Position numbers and translations under genes: made by a program. Shown one piece after another: positions 27,637 to 35,032 of a DNA stretch of 64,000 nt. The notes under the pieces are model-generated. The model was not told the origin of the DNA. It worked only from the letters and a program-made list of their open reading frames with translations, and did no database searches. The DNA comes from Rhizomicrobium sp. (GTDB taxonomy: Bacteria > Pseudomonadota > Alphaproteobacteria > Micropepsales > Micropepsaceae). The DNA lies in the NCBI GenBank assembly GCA_037200385.1, contig JBBCGL010000001.1:4231418-4295417 (forward strand), given 5' to 3'. Each line of letters opens with the position of its first letter. Position 1 is the first letter of the stretch.

Positions 27637-28713
27637 ATGAGGCAGGACGCCGGCTGGAAGGAGGCAGCCCCCGAAACCACCGGCCCGTCCGCGGAACCGC
27701 GCCTGGCTTGGCAGGCCCGTGACGGGCAGCCAGCTGCCGAAGCCTTGCAGGTGAGTGCGCAGCTGGCGTGCCGCGCGCCCCAACCGTTCGACGACATCGA
27801 GGAGCTGCGTCGGCGCTACGAGGCGTGTCGCAAACCCTTTGTGCCGGCCCGTGAGGCGGTCGATAGCGTCTTCCACGTCCACCCGCGCGCCGGCGAAGGG
27901 CCGCCGGTGAGTGTCATCCGCCCGATCGCAAGCGTGGATCGAAAAAGCATGTCCGCCATTCTGTTCCTGCACGGCGGCGGTTGGACGGCCGGCACGTTCG
28001 AGATCTATGAGCCGCTCTGCCGGCAGATTGCGAACGCGACCGACAGCATCGTCGTCTATGTTCACTACCGTCTGGCCCCCGAACACCCTTTCCCGGCCGC
28101 TTTCGACGATACGCGCGCCGCGCTGCGCTGGGTCCACGCGAACCGCCGCTGGCTGGGGATAGACCCCGACCGGATCGCCCTTGCCGGCGATGGCGCGGGC
28201 GGCAATCTCGCCGCCGCAGCCTGTCTGGCGGAATGCAACGAAGCGACGGGCTATCAGCCGCATCGCCAGATTCTGCTCTATCCTTGTCTCGACATGTCGG
28301 CCTGCATGCCGTCGCACAAGACCCCGGATGCGCACGGTCCGCTGACGGCACAGATGCACCGCCGGTATCGCCAGGCTTATGCTGCCGGCCACAGCAAGCC
28401 CGGCCTGTGGCGTCTATCGCCGCTTTTCGCCTATGACGTGAGCCGTCTGCCGCCGTCGGTCATCCTGTATGCCGGTTTCGACCGCTTGCGCGACGAAGCG
28501 GTCGCCTATGCCGGGCGATTGCAGGAGAGCGGCGTTCCGGTCGAATCGCTCGGGTTCGCCGATATGATCCACGACTTCATGCTCCTGGGGGGCGCACTTG
28601 CCGCTGCCAATGTCGCCGTACGACGCGTGGCGCAGGCTGTCGCCGGCCTGCCCGCGGCCAAACCTCGCCAGAAGGGGTTCGGTTCGGGCACCTGCGCGCT
28701 GCCGACCATCTAG
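27637..28713 (+). CDS. HSL-type alpha/beta hydrolase homologue lacking the nucleophile Ser
   Basis: 358-residue member of the hormone-sensitive-lipase (bacterial HSL/AES) family. The oxyanion motif LHGGGW, YRLAPEHPFPAAFDD, the acid (FDRLRDEAV) and the His (MIHDFM) are all present, but the nucleophile elbow reads G-D-G-A-G-G: Gly186 (codon 28192-28194, GGC) replaces the usual Ser of GDSAGG. A normal esterase mechanism is therefore not possible. Start ATG 27637 has GGAG six bases upstream; the ATG at 27625 lies almost against operator copy 6. It stands alone on the plus strand, divergent from the Rrf2 gene, and converges with the aminotransferase gene. Either a pseudo-enzyme (binding/sensing) or a different chemistry. 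Confidence 0.88.
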   Translation: MRQDAGWKEAAPETTGPSAEPRLAWQARDGQPAAEALQVSAQLACRAPQPFDDIEELRRRYEACRKPFVPAREAVDSVFHVHPRAGEGPPVSVIRPIASVDRKSMSAILFLHGGGWTAGTFEIYEPLCRQIANATDSIVVYVHYRLAPEHPFPAAFDDTRAALRWVHANRRWLGIDPDRIALAGDGAGGNLAAAACLAECNEATGYQPHRQILLYPCLDMSACMPSHKTPDAHGPLTAQMHRRYRQAYAAGHSKPGLWRLSPLFAYDVSRLPPSVILYAGFDRLRDEAVAYAGRLQESGVPVESLGFADMIHDFMLLGGALAAANVAVRRVAQAVAGLPAAKPRQKGFGSGTCALPTI

Positions 28714-29807
28714 CCAAGGATCGCGCGCACCGCGTCTCTCGCGCGCTCGTTTTCTTCCGGCAGGCCGATGCTGATGCGGGCCCACGCGTCGAGCGGCGGA
28801 AAGGCGCGCGCGATCTCGATACCCTGCCCCAGCATGTCTGCGGCAAACGCCGCGTGCGGCCGTCTGGTCTCGAAGAACACGAAGTTGCCGCGTGCGTCGG
28901 TGCGGCGAAGGCGCAGCCGATCGAGAAGGGCATGCCAGGTGCGCCGCTCCGCCGCCACCTTCTGGCGTAGCGTCGCGACATAGGCTTCGTCCCCGAGACT
29001 CGCGGATGCTGCGGCGATCGCAAGGCGATTGAGCGTGTGCGGATCGCCCAGTCCCTTCTTCTTGAGCGACAGGGCCAGCGGCCCTGGCGCGACGGCATAG
29101 CCGATCGATAGACCCGCCAGGCCGTAGATCTTGCCAAAGGTGCGAAACACGATGACGTTGGCGCCTTCCCGCGTCAGGCCGACGGCGGTCCGCCCGGCGA
29201 AATCGTCGTCGAACTCCAGATAGGCCTCATCCACGATCACCGTCGTTCGTGCGGCGGCCCCGCGGACGAAGTCCTTGAACCGACCGGCATCGCCGACCGT
29301 GCCCGTGGGATTGTGCGGATTGACGAGATAGACGGCGCGCGTCCGCGGCCCGACACGGCCGGCGATGGCCGGCAGATCATTCGCCAGCTGTGCGTCGAGC
29401 GGAACGCCGACGACCACGCCGCCGCCCGGCGCGACCGCATCGACCAACGCGGTATAGCCGGGCCGGGAATAGATGAACTCGCCGCCCGGCCCGCCGGCGA
29501 GAGCGAGCTGGAGCCCCAAGCTGTCGAGAATCTCTCCCAGGATGATCTGATCGGGCGCGACGCCTTCCCGCGCCGCGATCTGCCGTTCGAGCCCGCGCGC
29601 CTCCACGCCCACATAGCGGGCAACCTGACCAAGCTCGCGCTCGATCGCGGCGCGCGCCTGCGGCGACGGGCCCAATGGATTCTCGTTCAGCGACAACCGG
29701 ACGGGATTTGCAGATGCGACGGCACCGGCCCGGCCGCCAAGCATCAGTCCGGCGGCGGATGCTCCTCCAAGCCAAACGCGGCGTGTGAGCGCAGGATCAT
29801 CTGACAT
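28710..29807 (-). CDS. Tat-exported HisC-like PLP aminotransferase
   Basis: 365-residue fold-type I aminotransferase of the histidinol-phosphate-aminotransferase-like group. The PLP-binding residues are visible: Asn166 (NPHNPTG), Asp193 and Tyr196 (VDEAYLEF) and Lys226 (FGKIYGLAGLSIGYA). The N-terminus T-R-R-V-W-L-G-G-A-S-A-A-G is a twin-arginine signal followed by a hydrophobic stretch and an A-x-A site, so the folded, cofactor-loaded enzyme should be exported to the periplasm. That location is unusual for an aminotransferase. It is the last gene downstream of the SDR and a small Cys-rich gene. Substrate unknown; a sulfur-containing or aromatic amino acid is possible. Confidence 0.88.
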   Translation of the reverse strand: MSDDPALTRRVWLGGASAAGLMLGGRAGAVASANPVRLSLNENPLGPSPQARAAIERELGQVARYVGVEARGLERQIAAREGVAPDQIILGEILDSLGLQLALAGGPGGEFIYSRPGYTALVDAVAPGGGVVVGVPLDAQLANDLPAIAGRVGPRTRAVYLVNPHNPTGTVGDAGRFKDFVRGAAARTTVIVDEAYLEFDDDFAGRTAVGLTREGANVIVFRTFGKIYGLAGLSIGYAVAPGPLALSLKKKGLGDPHTLNRLAIAAASASLGDEAYVATLRQKVAAERRTWHALLDRLRLRRTDARGNFVFFETRRPHAAFAADMLGQGIEIARAFPPLDAWARISIGLPEENERARDAVRAILG

Positions 29808-29867
29808 CGTTCACCGACAGGGATTGAGCACGACCGCCGGATCGTCGCCGGTCGATGGTAGCGAAGT

Positions 29868-30110
29868 CTAGCATATGCGGGTGTCGCGCTCGCTGTCGGT
29901 ACTATCGCAGCTGCATCGATCCGTGCCGCTGCTGCCCATGGGCATGATCAATCCAGGATAAAGCCACTGATAGCCGCCGGCGGATTGGCATTCGCAGGGA
30001 CAGATGCCGCTCATCCGGCGGTATGCCGGATGGGGCGAAGTACCGGACGACCGGCCGAACGCCTCGGCGAGTGCCCTGACCAGTCCGGCATAGAGACGAT
30101 CTCTGGACAC
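29868..30110 (-). CDS. Cys-rich small protein
   Basis: 80 codons from GTG, with GAGG six bases upstream, lying 21 bp after the SDR stop and 60 bp before the aminotransferase start on the same strand. After an amphipathic N-terminal half comes S-G-I-C-P-C-E-C-Q, a Gly/Tyr/Trp segment, then D-R-C-S-C-D and a terminal Cys: six cysteines in the last 45 residues. No signal peptide is evident. GC at third codon positions is moderately high (about 0.7), which supports coding but less strongly than the neighbours. It could bind metal or an Fe-S cluster, or be a modified peptide; I recognise no family. Confidence 0.45.
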   Translation of the reverse strand: MSRDRLYAGLVRALAEAFGRSSGTSPHPAYRRMSGICPCECQSAGGYQWLYPGLIMPMGSSGTDRCSCDSTDSERDTRIC

Positions 30111-30131
30111 CTTCAGCCTCGCACAGCCAGG

Positions 30132-30851
30132 TCAAAAGGTCTCGGCCCATGGCCGCAGATCGAGCTCGAGCGTCCAGGCGCTGCGGTGCTGGTGATGCAG
30201 AGCCCAGTAGGTTTCGGCGATCGCATCGATGGCGAGCAGGCCGTCCACCCCACGCTGCTCGCGTAGCTGCGGCGCACGCGACAGGAGCCTCTCGCCGCCG
30301 ATGCCGCCGTCGATCACGATATGGCCGACATGGATGTTCTTGGGTCCGTATTCTCGCGCGATGCTCTGCGCCAGGGCCCGTAAAGCGGCCTTTGCCGCGG
30401 CAAAGGGCGCGAAGTTCGCCTTGCCCCGCAGGCTGCCGGACGCGCCGGTGAAGAAGAGCGAGCCGCCGCCATTGTCGAGCAATACCGGAAGGGCCGCCTG
30501 CGCGACATGGAATCCGCCCAGCGCGTGCTCGCGCCAATGCTGCTCGAACGTCTCCGGCGTGACTTTCAGGAACGGCGCCGGCTGGTTGCTGCCGGCATTG
30601 TGGATGACCACTGCCAAGGGCGCGCGCCGGTTGGCGGCGGCGACGAAGCGCGCCACATCGGCGGCATTGGCCGCGTCGCCGACCAAGGCCTCGACATCGC
30701 CGCCCAGTGCCTTCGCGGTCTCTTCCAGCTTCGACGCGTTGCGGCCTGCAATCGCAACGGAAAACCCGCCATCAAGGAACCGCTTGGCAAGAGCCGCGCC
30801 CAGACCCTCACGGGCACCGACGCCGACGATCAGTATGCTTTGCGCCGCCAT
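30132..30851 (-). CDS. Atypical SDR oxidoreductase with Phe in place of catalytic Tyr
   Basis: 239-residue short-chain dehydrogenase/reductase. The glycine motif is GVGAREGLG, NAG appears as HNAGSN, and the catalytic Ser is Ser138 (TGASGS), but the YxxxK motif reads F-A-A-A-K (Phe150, Lys154). Relatives with Phe here form a known atypical branch with G-P-K-N-I-H-V-x-H-x-V-I-D-G after it. Start ATG 30849-30851 has GGAGG five bases upstream. Operator copy 7 lies 27 bp upstream and overlaps the end of the upstream flavoprotein gene, giving this gene its own regulated promoter. Followed by the Cys-rich gene and the aminotransferase. Confidence 0.88.
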   Translation of the reverse strand: MAAQSILIVGVGAREGLGAALAKRFLDGGFSVAIAGRNASKLEETAKALGGDVEALVGDAANAADVARFVAAANRRAPLAVVIHNAGSNQPAPFLKVTPETFEQHWREHALGGFHVAQAALPVLLDNGGGSLFFTGASGSLRGKANFAPFAAAKAALRALAQSIAREYGPKNIHVGHIVIDGGIGGERLLSRAPQLREQRGVDGLLAIDAIAETYWALHHQHRSAWTLELDLRPWAETF

Positions 30852-30877
30852 TTGGTCCTCCAGCGAAAGGTGCTGAA

Positions 30878-30900
30878 AGTCTATCCAACAAGTAGAGTAT
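30878..30900 (+). promoter_or_regulatory. Island operator, copy 7
   Basis: AGTCTAT, 7-bp spacer, GTAGAGT, then AT. It overlaps the stop codon of the flavoprotein gene and lies 27 bp upstream of the SDR start (minus strand), so it marks an internal promoter. Confidence 0.65.
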
Positions 30901-32278
30901 GTCCAGCGGTTTCGGCGGCCTGCCGCGACGTTGCCGTTCCTTGCGCCGATATGGTCCAAGCGATCCGGCGGGCTTGGCGAGCGATCTCGGGCATTGCGGT
31001 GATTTCCCACCACTTGCCGCGGGTCAGTGCGCCCATCGCGAACAGGTCCGGCTGGGGGGCGCCGTCGCGGTCGAGGACGCGGTCGGCATCGTCGACATCG
31101 ATGCCGAGATCGGCCGGGCCCGGGCGTGCCAAGCCGCGCGCGATCAGCGTTTTCAGAAGGGTACCCGGGCTGCGATCGACATCGGAGTTCGGGCCGCTGC
31201 AGTTCACCACCCGGCCGAAGACCGCCTCAAGTCGACCGGTCGCCGTGGCGATGTGCGCCAGCACGGAATTGCAATGCGGCGTCAGGTCCAAAAGACGTCC
31301 GCGAAGGATCTCGACGCGCCCGTCGGCGATCGCGTCCGCGATCTGGCGGCCCTGATGCGGCGCGACGCGATGGCGGTGCGTGTTGAAGATGGAGAGGCCG
31401 TGGCGCAGCGCCCGGCGCTTGTCGGCTTCGCGCAACGCCGACCACGCCTCGCGCCAGTGCGGGCGCATGGCGTCGATGAAAGCCTGCCATTCCGGCGCCG
31501 GTGCGTCTTTCCTGACGGCGGATCGCAGGCTTTGCAGCAGCATCGAGGCCCGGTCGGGATAGGGACCGGGAAGCGCCGCGCCCGCCTGGTGTGCGACATG
31601 CATCTGCGGCAGACGCCCATGGCGCGACAGCATGACGATCTTCCCTCTATGTCCCTCGTCCAGGCGAGTCAGCGCAGTGTCGACGGCGGTCAGGCCACTG
31701 CCGACGATGAGGATGCGCGCCGTGGACTCGACGGACCACGGCCCCCAAGGATCGTCGACGACCGCGTGGGCGACCTCGCCGCCGAACAAGCGGGCCAGCG
31801 GCCGCGGCGATCCATGCCCGGTCGCCAGGACGAGTTTGCCGGCCGACAACACGCCGGCAGTGTGAAAGACGCACCACCCGTCCTGTTGCCGCCCCAGCCC
31901 GACGACCTCGGACGAAAGGATGTTCAATTCGATCTTCCCGCGAAACTGCTGCCGCGTGCTCTCGACCAGATCGACGAGATAGCGTCCATACAATTCTCGC
32001 GGAACGAATCTGTCGGGCCCATCCGGGATGCGGACATGCTGGCGGCCGAGCCAGTCAACGAATTGATCCGGTTCCTCCGCGTCCGCCGACATCTTCTCGG
32101 CAGGAACGTTGAGGACATGCGCCGGATCGGATGTTCCATAGGCGGCGCCTTTCGCGAACTGCGCCTCCGGTCCCACGATGGTTATGGACAGTGGGCCGTG
32201 CGCGTTGCGCGCCAAGGCGCGGAACAGGGCGACCGCGGCGGCCCCGTTTCCGCAGATCGCCACGTCTTGCCGGTTCAC
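30881..32278 (-). CDS. FAD/NAD(P)-binding protein (NAD_binding_9 type)
   Basis: 465-residue flavoprotein with an N-terminal dinucleotide fold (ICGNGAAAVALFRAL), the family block K-G-A-A-Y-G-T-S-D-P-x-H-V-L-N-V-P-A followed by a D-Q-F-V-D-W-L segment, and a second nucleotide site ILIVGSGLTAVDTALTR near residue 180. These fit the PF13454-type oxidoreductases, whose substrates are mostly unknown. The GTG at 32276-32278 is chosen because AGGAGG lies six bases upstream; the longer frame has no ribosome site. It is divergent from the CmcJ-like gene, sharing operator copy 8 with it. Probably an oxygenase or dehydrogenase acting with that partner. Confidence 0.88.
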   Translation of the reverse strand: MNRQDVAICGNGAAAVALFRALARNAHGPLSITIVGPEAQFAKGAAYGTSDPAHVLNVPAEKMSADAEEPDQFVDWLGRQHVRIPDGPDRFVPRELYGRYLVDLVESTRQQFRGKIELNILSSEVVGLGRQQDGWCVFHTAGVLSAGKLVLATGHGSPRPLARLFGGEVAHAVVDDPWGPWSVESTARILIVGSGLTAVDTALTRLDEGHRGKIVMLSRHGRLPQMHVAHQAGAALPGPYPDRASMLLQSLRSAVRKDAPAPEWQAFIDAMRPHWREAWSALREADKRRALRHGLSIFNTHRHRVAPHQGRQIADAIADGRVEILRGRLLDLTPHCNSVLAHIATATGRLEAVFGRVVNCSGPNSDVDRSPGTLLKTLIARGLARPGPADLGIDVDDADRVLDRDGAPQPDLFAMGALTRGKWWEITAMPEIARQARRIAWTISAQGTATSRQAAETAGHTLLVG

Positions 32279-32377
32279 GCCGATCCTCCTGTGTTTGTCA
32301 GACAATGGCCCATTCCGCCTTTCGCGGCGGGATAGCCGGCAATTTTGCGGCCACGCCATGCAGGATACGCAAGTCAA

Positions 32378-32400
32378 AGTCTATTGACTCAATAGAGTAT
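32378..32400 (+). promoter_or_regulatory. Island operator, copy 8 (most symmetrical)
   Basis: AGTCTAT, 7-bp spacer, ATAGAGT, then AT. This copy contains the perfect palindrome CTATTGA-C-TCAATAG, showing the two-fold symmetry expected for a dimeric regulator. It lies in the divergent gap, 45 bp from the CmcJ-like start and 99 bp from the flavoprotein start. Confidence 0.7.
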
Positions 32401-32445
32401 CGGCGATCCACTACCCGCGTGCAATCGGAAATTTCGGAGGTCCCC

Positions 32446-33291
32446 GTGAATATCCAGCAGATCGATGCACTTGCCGGCGTCCGGGCGACGCTTCACTACC
32501 TGGTCCGCACGGGCGTCAAGCCCTACAGCTACACGTTCGAGCCTGCACCAGGCGTGCCGCCGCGTTCGGGCGAGGTGAACAGTGTCGAGAACGTGCTGAT
32601 CCGTGACGGCCGCGCCGTCGCCGATGCCTTATCGCTCGACGAGCAGGGCTTCGCTCTGCGGCGCCACGAAAGCCGCGTGTCGGATTTCTACGACGAGGAC
32701 GAACTGCGCGCGACCTACTATCCCGAAATCGAGGCGCTCCTGAAGCGCGAGACCGGTGGCAACAAGGTCGTGATCTTCGACCATACGATCCGCTCCGTCC
32801 CGAAGGCCAAGGAGGGCGTGGCCGGAATGCGCGAGCCGGTCCGGCGCGTTCACAACGATTACACCGAGTTCTCGGGTGTCCGCCGCGCACACGAAAACCT
32901 GACGTGGGAAGAGGCCGTCGAACGACTGCGCTATCGCTTCATCGAGGTGAATGTCTGGCGCCCGATCCGGGGTCCGCTGGAGGACACGCCGCTGGCGGTG
33001 CTCGACGGGCGCACCCTGGACAAGACGGACCTGATCCCCAGCGACCTCATCTATCGCGACAAGGTCGGCGAGACCTATTCCGTCCAATACAATCCGCGGC
33101 ATCGCTGGTTCTACTTCCCGCGCCTGCAGCGCGAAGAGGTCATCCTCATCAAGGGATTCGACTCCGACGTCACCAACCCGGCCCGCTTTGCGCCGCATAC
33201 CGGCTTCGACGATCCGACGACGCCGCCGACCGCGCTGCCGCGCGAGAGCATCGAGGTGCGGGCACTGGTGTTCTTCGGACCCAGCCCGTGA
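32446..33291 (+). CDS. CmcJ/NvfI-family oxidoreductase
   Basis: 281-residue protein of the family that includes the cephamycin 7-alpha-methoxylase component CmcJ and fungal NvfI/AsaB enzymes, many of them iron-dependent oxygenases or isomerases in natural-product pathways. Recognisable blocks: FDHTIRSV, VHNDYTEFSG near residue 140, E-V-N-V-W-R-P-I-R-G, YSVQYNPRHRWFYFPRL and the C-terminal H-T-G-F-D-D-P-T-T-P. The GTG start at 32446 has GGAGG five bases upstream. Operator copy 8 sits in the promoter. In bacteria this family is often annotated only as methyltransferase-like or hypothetical. Role here unknown; the operator suggests sulfur-compound oxidation. Confidence 0.88.
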   Translation: MNIQQIDALAGVRATLHYLVRTGVKPYSYTFEPAPGVPPRSGEVNSVENVLIRDGRAVADALSLDEQGFALRRHESRVSDFYDEDELRATYYPEIEALLKRETGGNKVVIFDHTIRSVPKAKEGVAGMREPVRRVHNDYTEFSGVRRAHENLTWEEAVERLRYRFIEVNVWRPIRGPLEDTPLAVLDGRTLDKTDLIPSDLIYRDKVGETYSVQYNPRHRWFYFPRLQREEVILIKGFDSDVTNPARFAPHTGFDDPTTPPTALPRESIEVRALVFFGPSP

Positions 33292-33497
33292 GCGCCGCCA
33301 TCGACCTGAGCGAGCGTCTCGCGCTGTGCGAGGCTGGCCAAGCCGACCGGGCGCTCCGAGAATCGGCGGCTCCGTCGGACGGCGTATGGAATGCTCATGC
33401 CGCGCAGGAATCGGCGCGGAGGCATTCTGGCGATCCGCGATCGCGACAAAGCAATCGCTATTGGGAATGACAGCCGGCGGAACGTGTGGACCACGGG

Positions 33498-34082
33498 TCA
33501 GGACGCCCGCAAGGCCTCATCCACAATGGCCTGGAGTTCGCCGGCGGTCGCGCCGTCCCTGGCTTGGATCGCCATGCCTTGCATCACGGTGGTGAGATAG
33601 CGAGCCAGATTTTCGGCGCGTTCGTCGTCCACCCAGAAGCGGAGCTTCCGGGCAAGCAGATCGCGGAACGCGGCGCGACGTTCGGTCAATTCCCGGGCGA
33701 GGTCGGCATGATCGGGATGGCTGGCGATCAAGCCGGTGTTGAGCATGCAACCCAGCTCGCCCGCCGGGTCGAGCAGCCCTTTGGCTGTGCCTTCGAGCAA
33801 CAGGCGGACCGCTTCCGCGAGCGTGAACCGCTCGCCCATGAATGACAGGTCCGACGCACCCCGCATCGCGGCGTACCGATCGATCGCCTCGCGATAGAGC
33901 GATGCTTTGTTGCCAAACGCTGCATAAAGGCTTGGTGCTGCAAGTCCCGTTTCGGCCGTAAGTTGTTGGAATGAAACGCCTTCGTAGCCTTGACGCCAGA
34001 ACAGGCGCATCGCTGTTTCCAGCACAGCGTCACGATCGAAGCCACGCGGCCGACCACCGGGATGTTTTGCCGCCAGTTCCAT
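33498..34082 (-). CDS. TetR-family repressor
   Basis: 194-residue TetR protein: N-terminal HTH (residues about 10-57, GRPRGFDRDAVLETAMRLFWRQGYEGVSFQQL ending in L-Y-A-A-F-G-N-K) and a TetR_C ligand domain with a Cys (ELGCMLNTG) near residue 110, common in the NemR/AcrR-like group that senses electrophiles. It is divergent from the SDR at 34162, with twin operator repeats in the 79-bp gap, one covering its own start codon. It likely represses that SDR and itself. Confidence 0.92.
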   Translation of the reverse strand: MELAAKHPGGRPRGFDRDAVLETAMRLFWRQGYEGVSFQQLTAETGLAAPSLYAAFGNKASLYREAIDRYAAMRGASDLSFMGERFTLAEAVRLLLEGTAKGLLDPAGELGCMLNTGLIASHPDHADLARELTERRAAFRDLLARKLRFWVDDERAENLARYLTTVMQGMAIQARDGATAGELQAIVDEALRAS

Positions 34083-34145
34083 AACGACCGTTAAATAAAG
34101 GATTGACTGCGAGGGTCAACCCAAAGATACATAACGATCATTAAA
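34082..34145. promoter_or_regulatory. Twin TetR operator repeats
   Basis: The sequence TAACGA-Y-C-R-TTAAA occurs at 34082-34095 and again at 34132-34145, 50 bp apart. The core AACG-AC-CGTT is a perfect dyad in the first and has one mismatch in the second. A TTGAC-N7-GTCAA dyad lies between them. The first repeat overlaps the tetR start codon; the second is 17 bp before the SDR start. Confidence 0.65.
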
Positions 34146-34161
34146 CAACTGGGGACCAGGC

Positions 34162-34980
34162 ATGATTTCTCGAAAGCCTGTCGCGCTTGTGACGGGCGCC
34201 TCGTCGGGCATCGGCGCCGTCTATGCCGAACGTCTAGCTGCTCGCGGCTACGATCTCGTGCTCGTCGCCCGGCGCGCCGAACGTCTGAAGACACTCGCTG
34301 CAAAGCTGTCGCAGGCGCATGGCGTCAAAGTCGACGCGATCGGCGCAGACCTGACCAAGGATGCCGACATTGCGCGCGTCGAACACATCCTCGCCACGAA
34401 CCCCGCCATGTCCCTTCTTGTGAACAATGCCGGCAACGGCAAGCTCGGCGGCACGGCGGACATGGCGGTCGAAGACATGGCCTCGACGATCGCCCTCAAC
34501 ATCACGGCCTTGACGCGCCTGACCCGTGCGGTTCTTCCGGCGTTCCTTGCGAGGAATGCGGGCGCGATCATCAACGTGTCGTCGGTGATGGCGCTCCATG
34601 CCCTTGCGATCACCTCTCTTTACAGTGGAACCAAAGGCTATGTGCTGAACTTCAGCCGCGGCCTCCAGGAAGAGCTTGCCGGCACGGGCGTGAGGGTGCA
34701 GGTCGTTCTTCCGGCAGGGACCGCGACCGAATTTTACGATCAGGCGGGGATCCCGCTTTCGGCGTTCGATCCCGCCGTGGTCATGACCGCGGAGAACATG
34801 GTCGACGCGGCCCTTGCCGGATTCGACAGAGGCGAAGCCATCACGTTGCCTTCGGTTCACGACGAGGCGCTGTGGGGCGCCTATGACGCCGCGCGCCATG
34901 CCCTATTTGCGGCGACGCAGAATGGTACGCCGTCGCCCCGCTATCGTCGCGCGCCGACCTCGCCGGCGCGCGCTCCTTGA
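34162..34980 (+). CDS. SDR-family oxidoreductase controlled by TetR
   Basis: 272-residue classical short-chain dehydrogenase/reductase. Cofactor motif TGASSGIG at residue 10, NNAG near 92, catalytic Ser in INVSSVMA and Tyr/Lys in YSGTKGYV are intact. RR after the second strand (ARRAERL) points to NADP(H). The DltE/YqjQ-like group of unknown substrate specificity is the best placement. Divergent from the tetR gene, with operator repeats in between, it is probably induced by the compound it reduces, for instance a quinone or aldehyde. Confidence 0.92.
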   Translation: MISRKPVALVTGASSGIGAVYAERLAARGYDLVLVARRAERLKTLAAKLSQAHGVKVDAIGADLTKDADIARVEHILATNPAMSLLVNNAGNGKLGGTADMAVEDMASTIALNITALTRLTRAVLPAFLARNAGAIINVSSVMALHALAITSLYSGTKGYVLNFSRGLQEELAGTGVRVQVVLPAGTATEFYDQAGIPLSAFDPAVVMTAENMVDAALAGFDRGEAITLPSVHDEALWGAYDAARHALFAATQNGTPSPRYRRAPTSPARAP

Positions 34981-35032
34981 CTACACCGGGGCTGCATGCA
35001 CAGTCCGTGAGCACTGAAGGACTGTGGCGGTC

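Noticed and set aside
33288-33470. 60-codon frame overlapping the end of the CmcJ-like gene (GTGA)
   Set aside because: No hydrophobic or conserved pattern, and the region resembles the scattered short repeat sequence common in such genomes rather than a gene.
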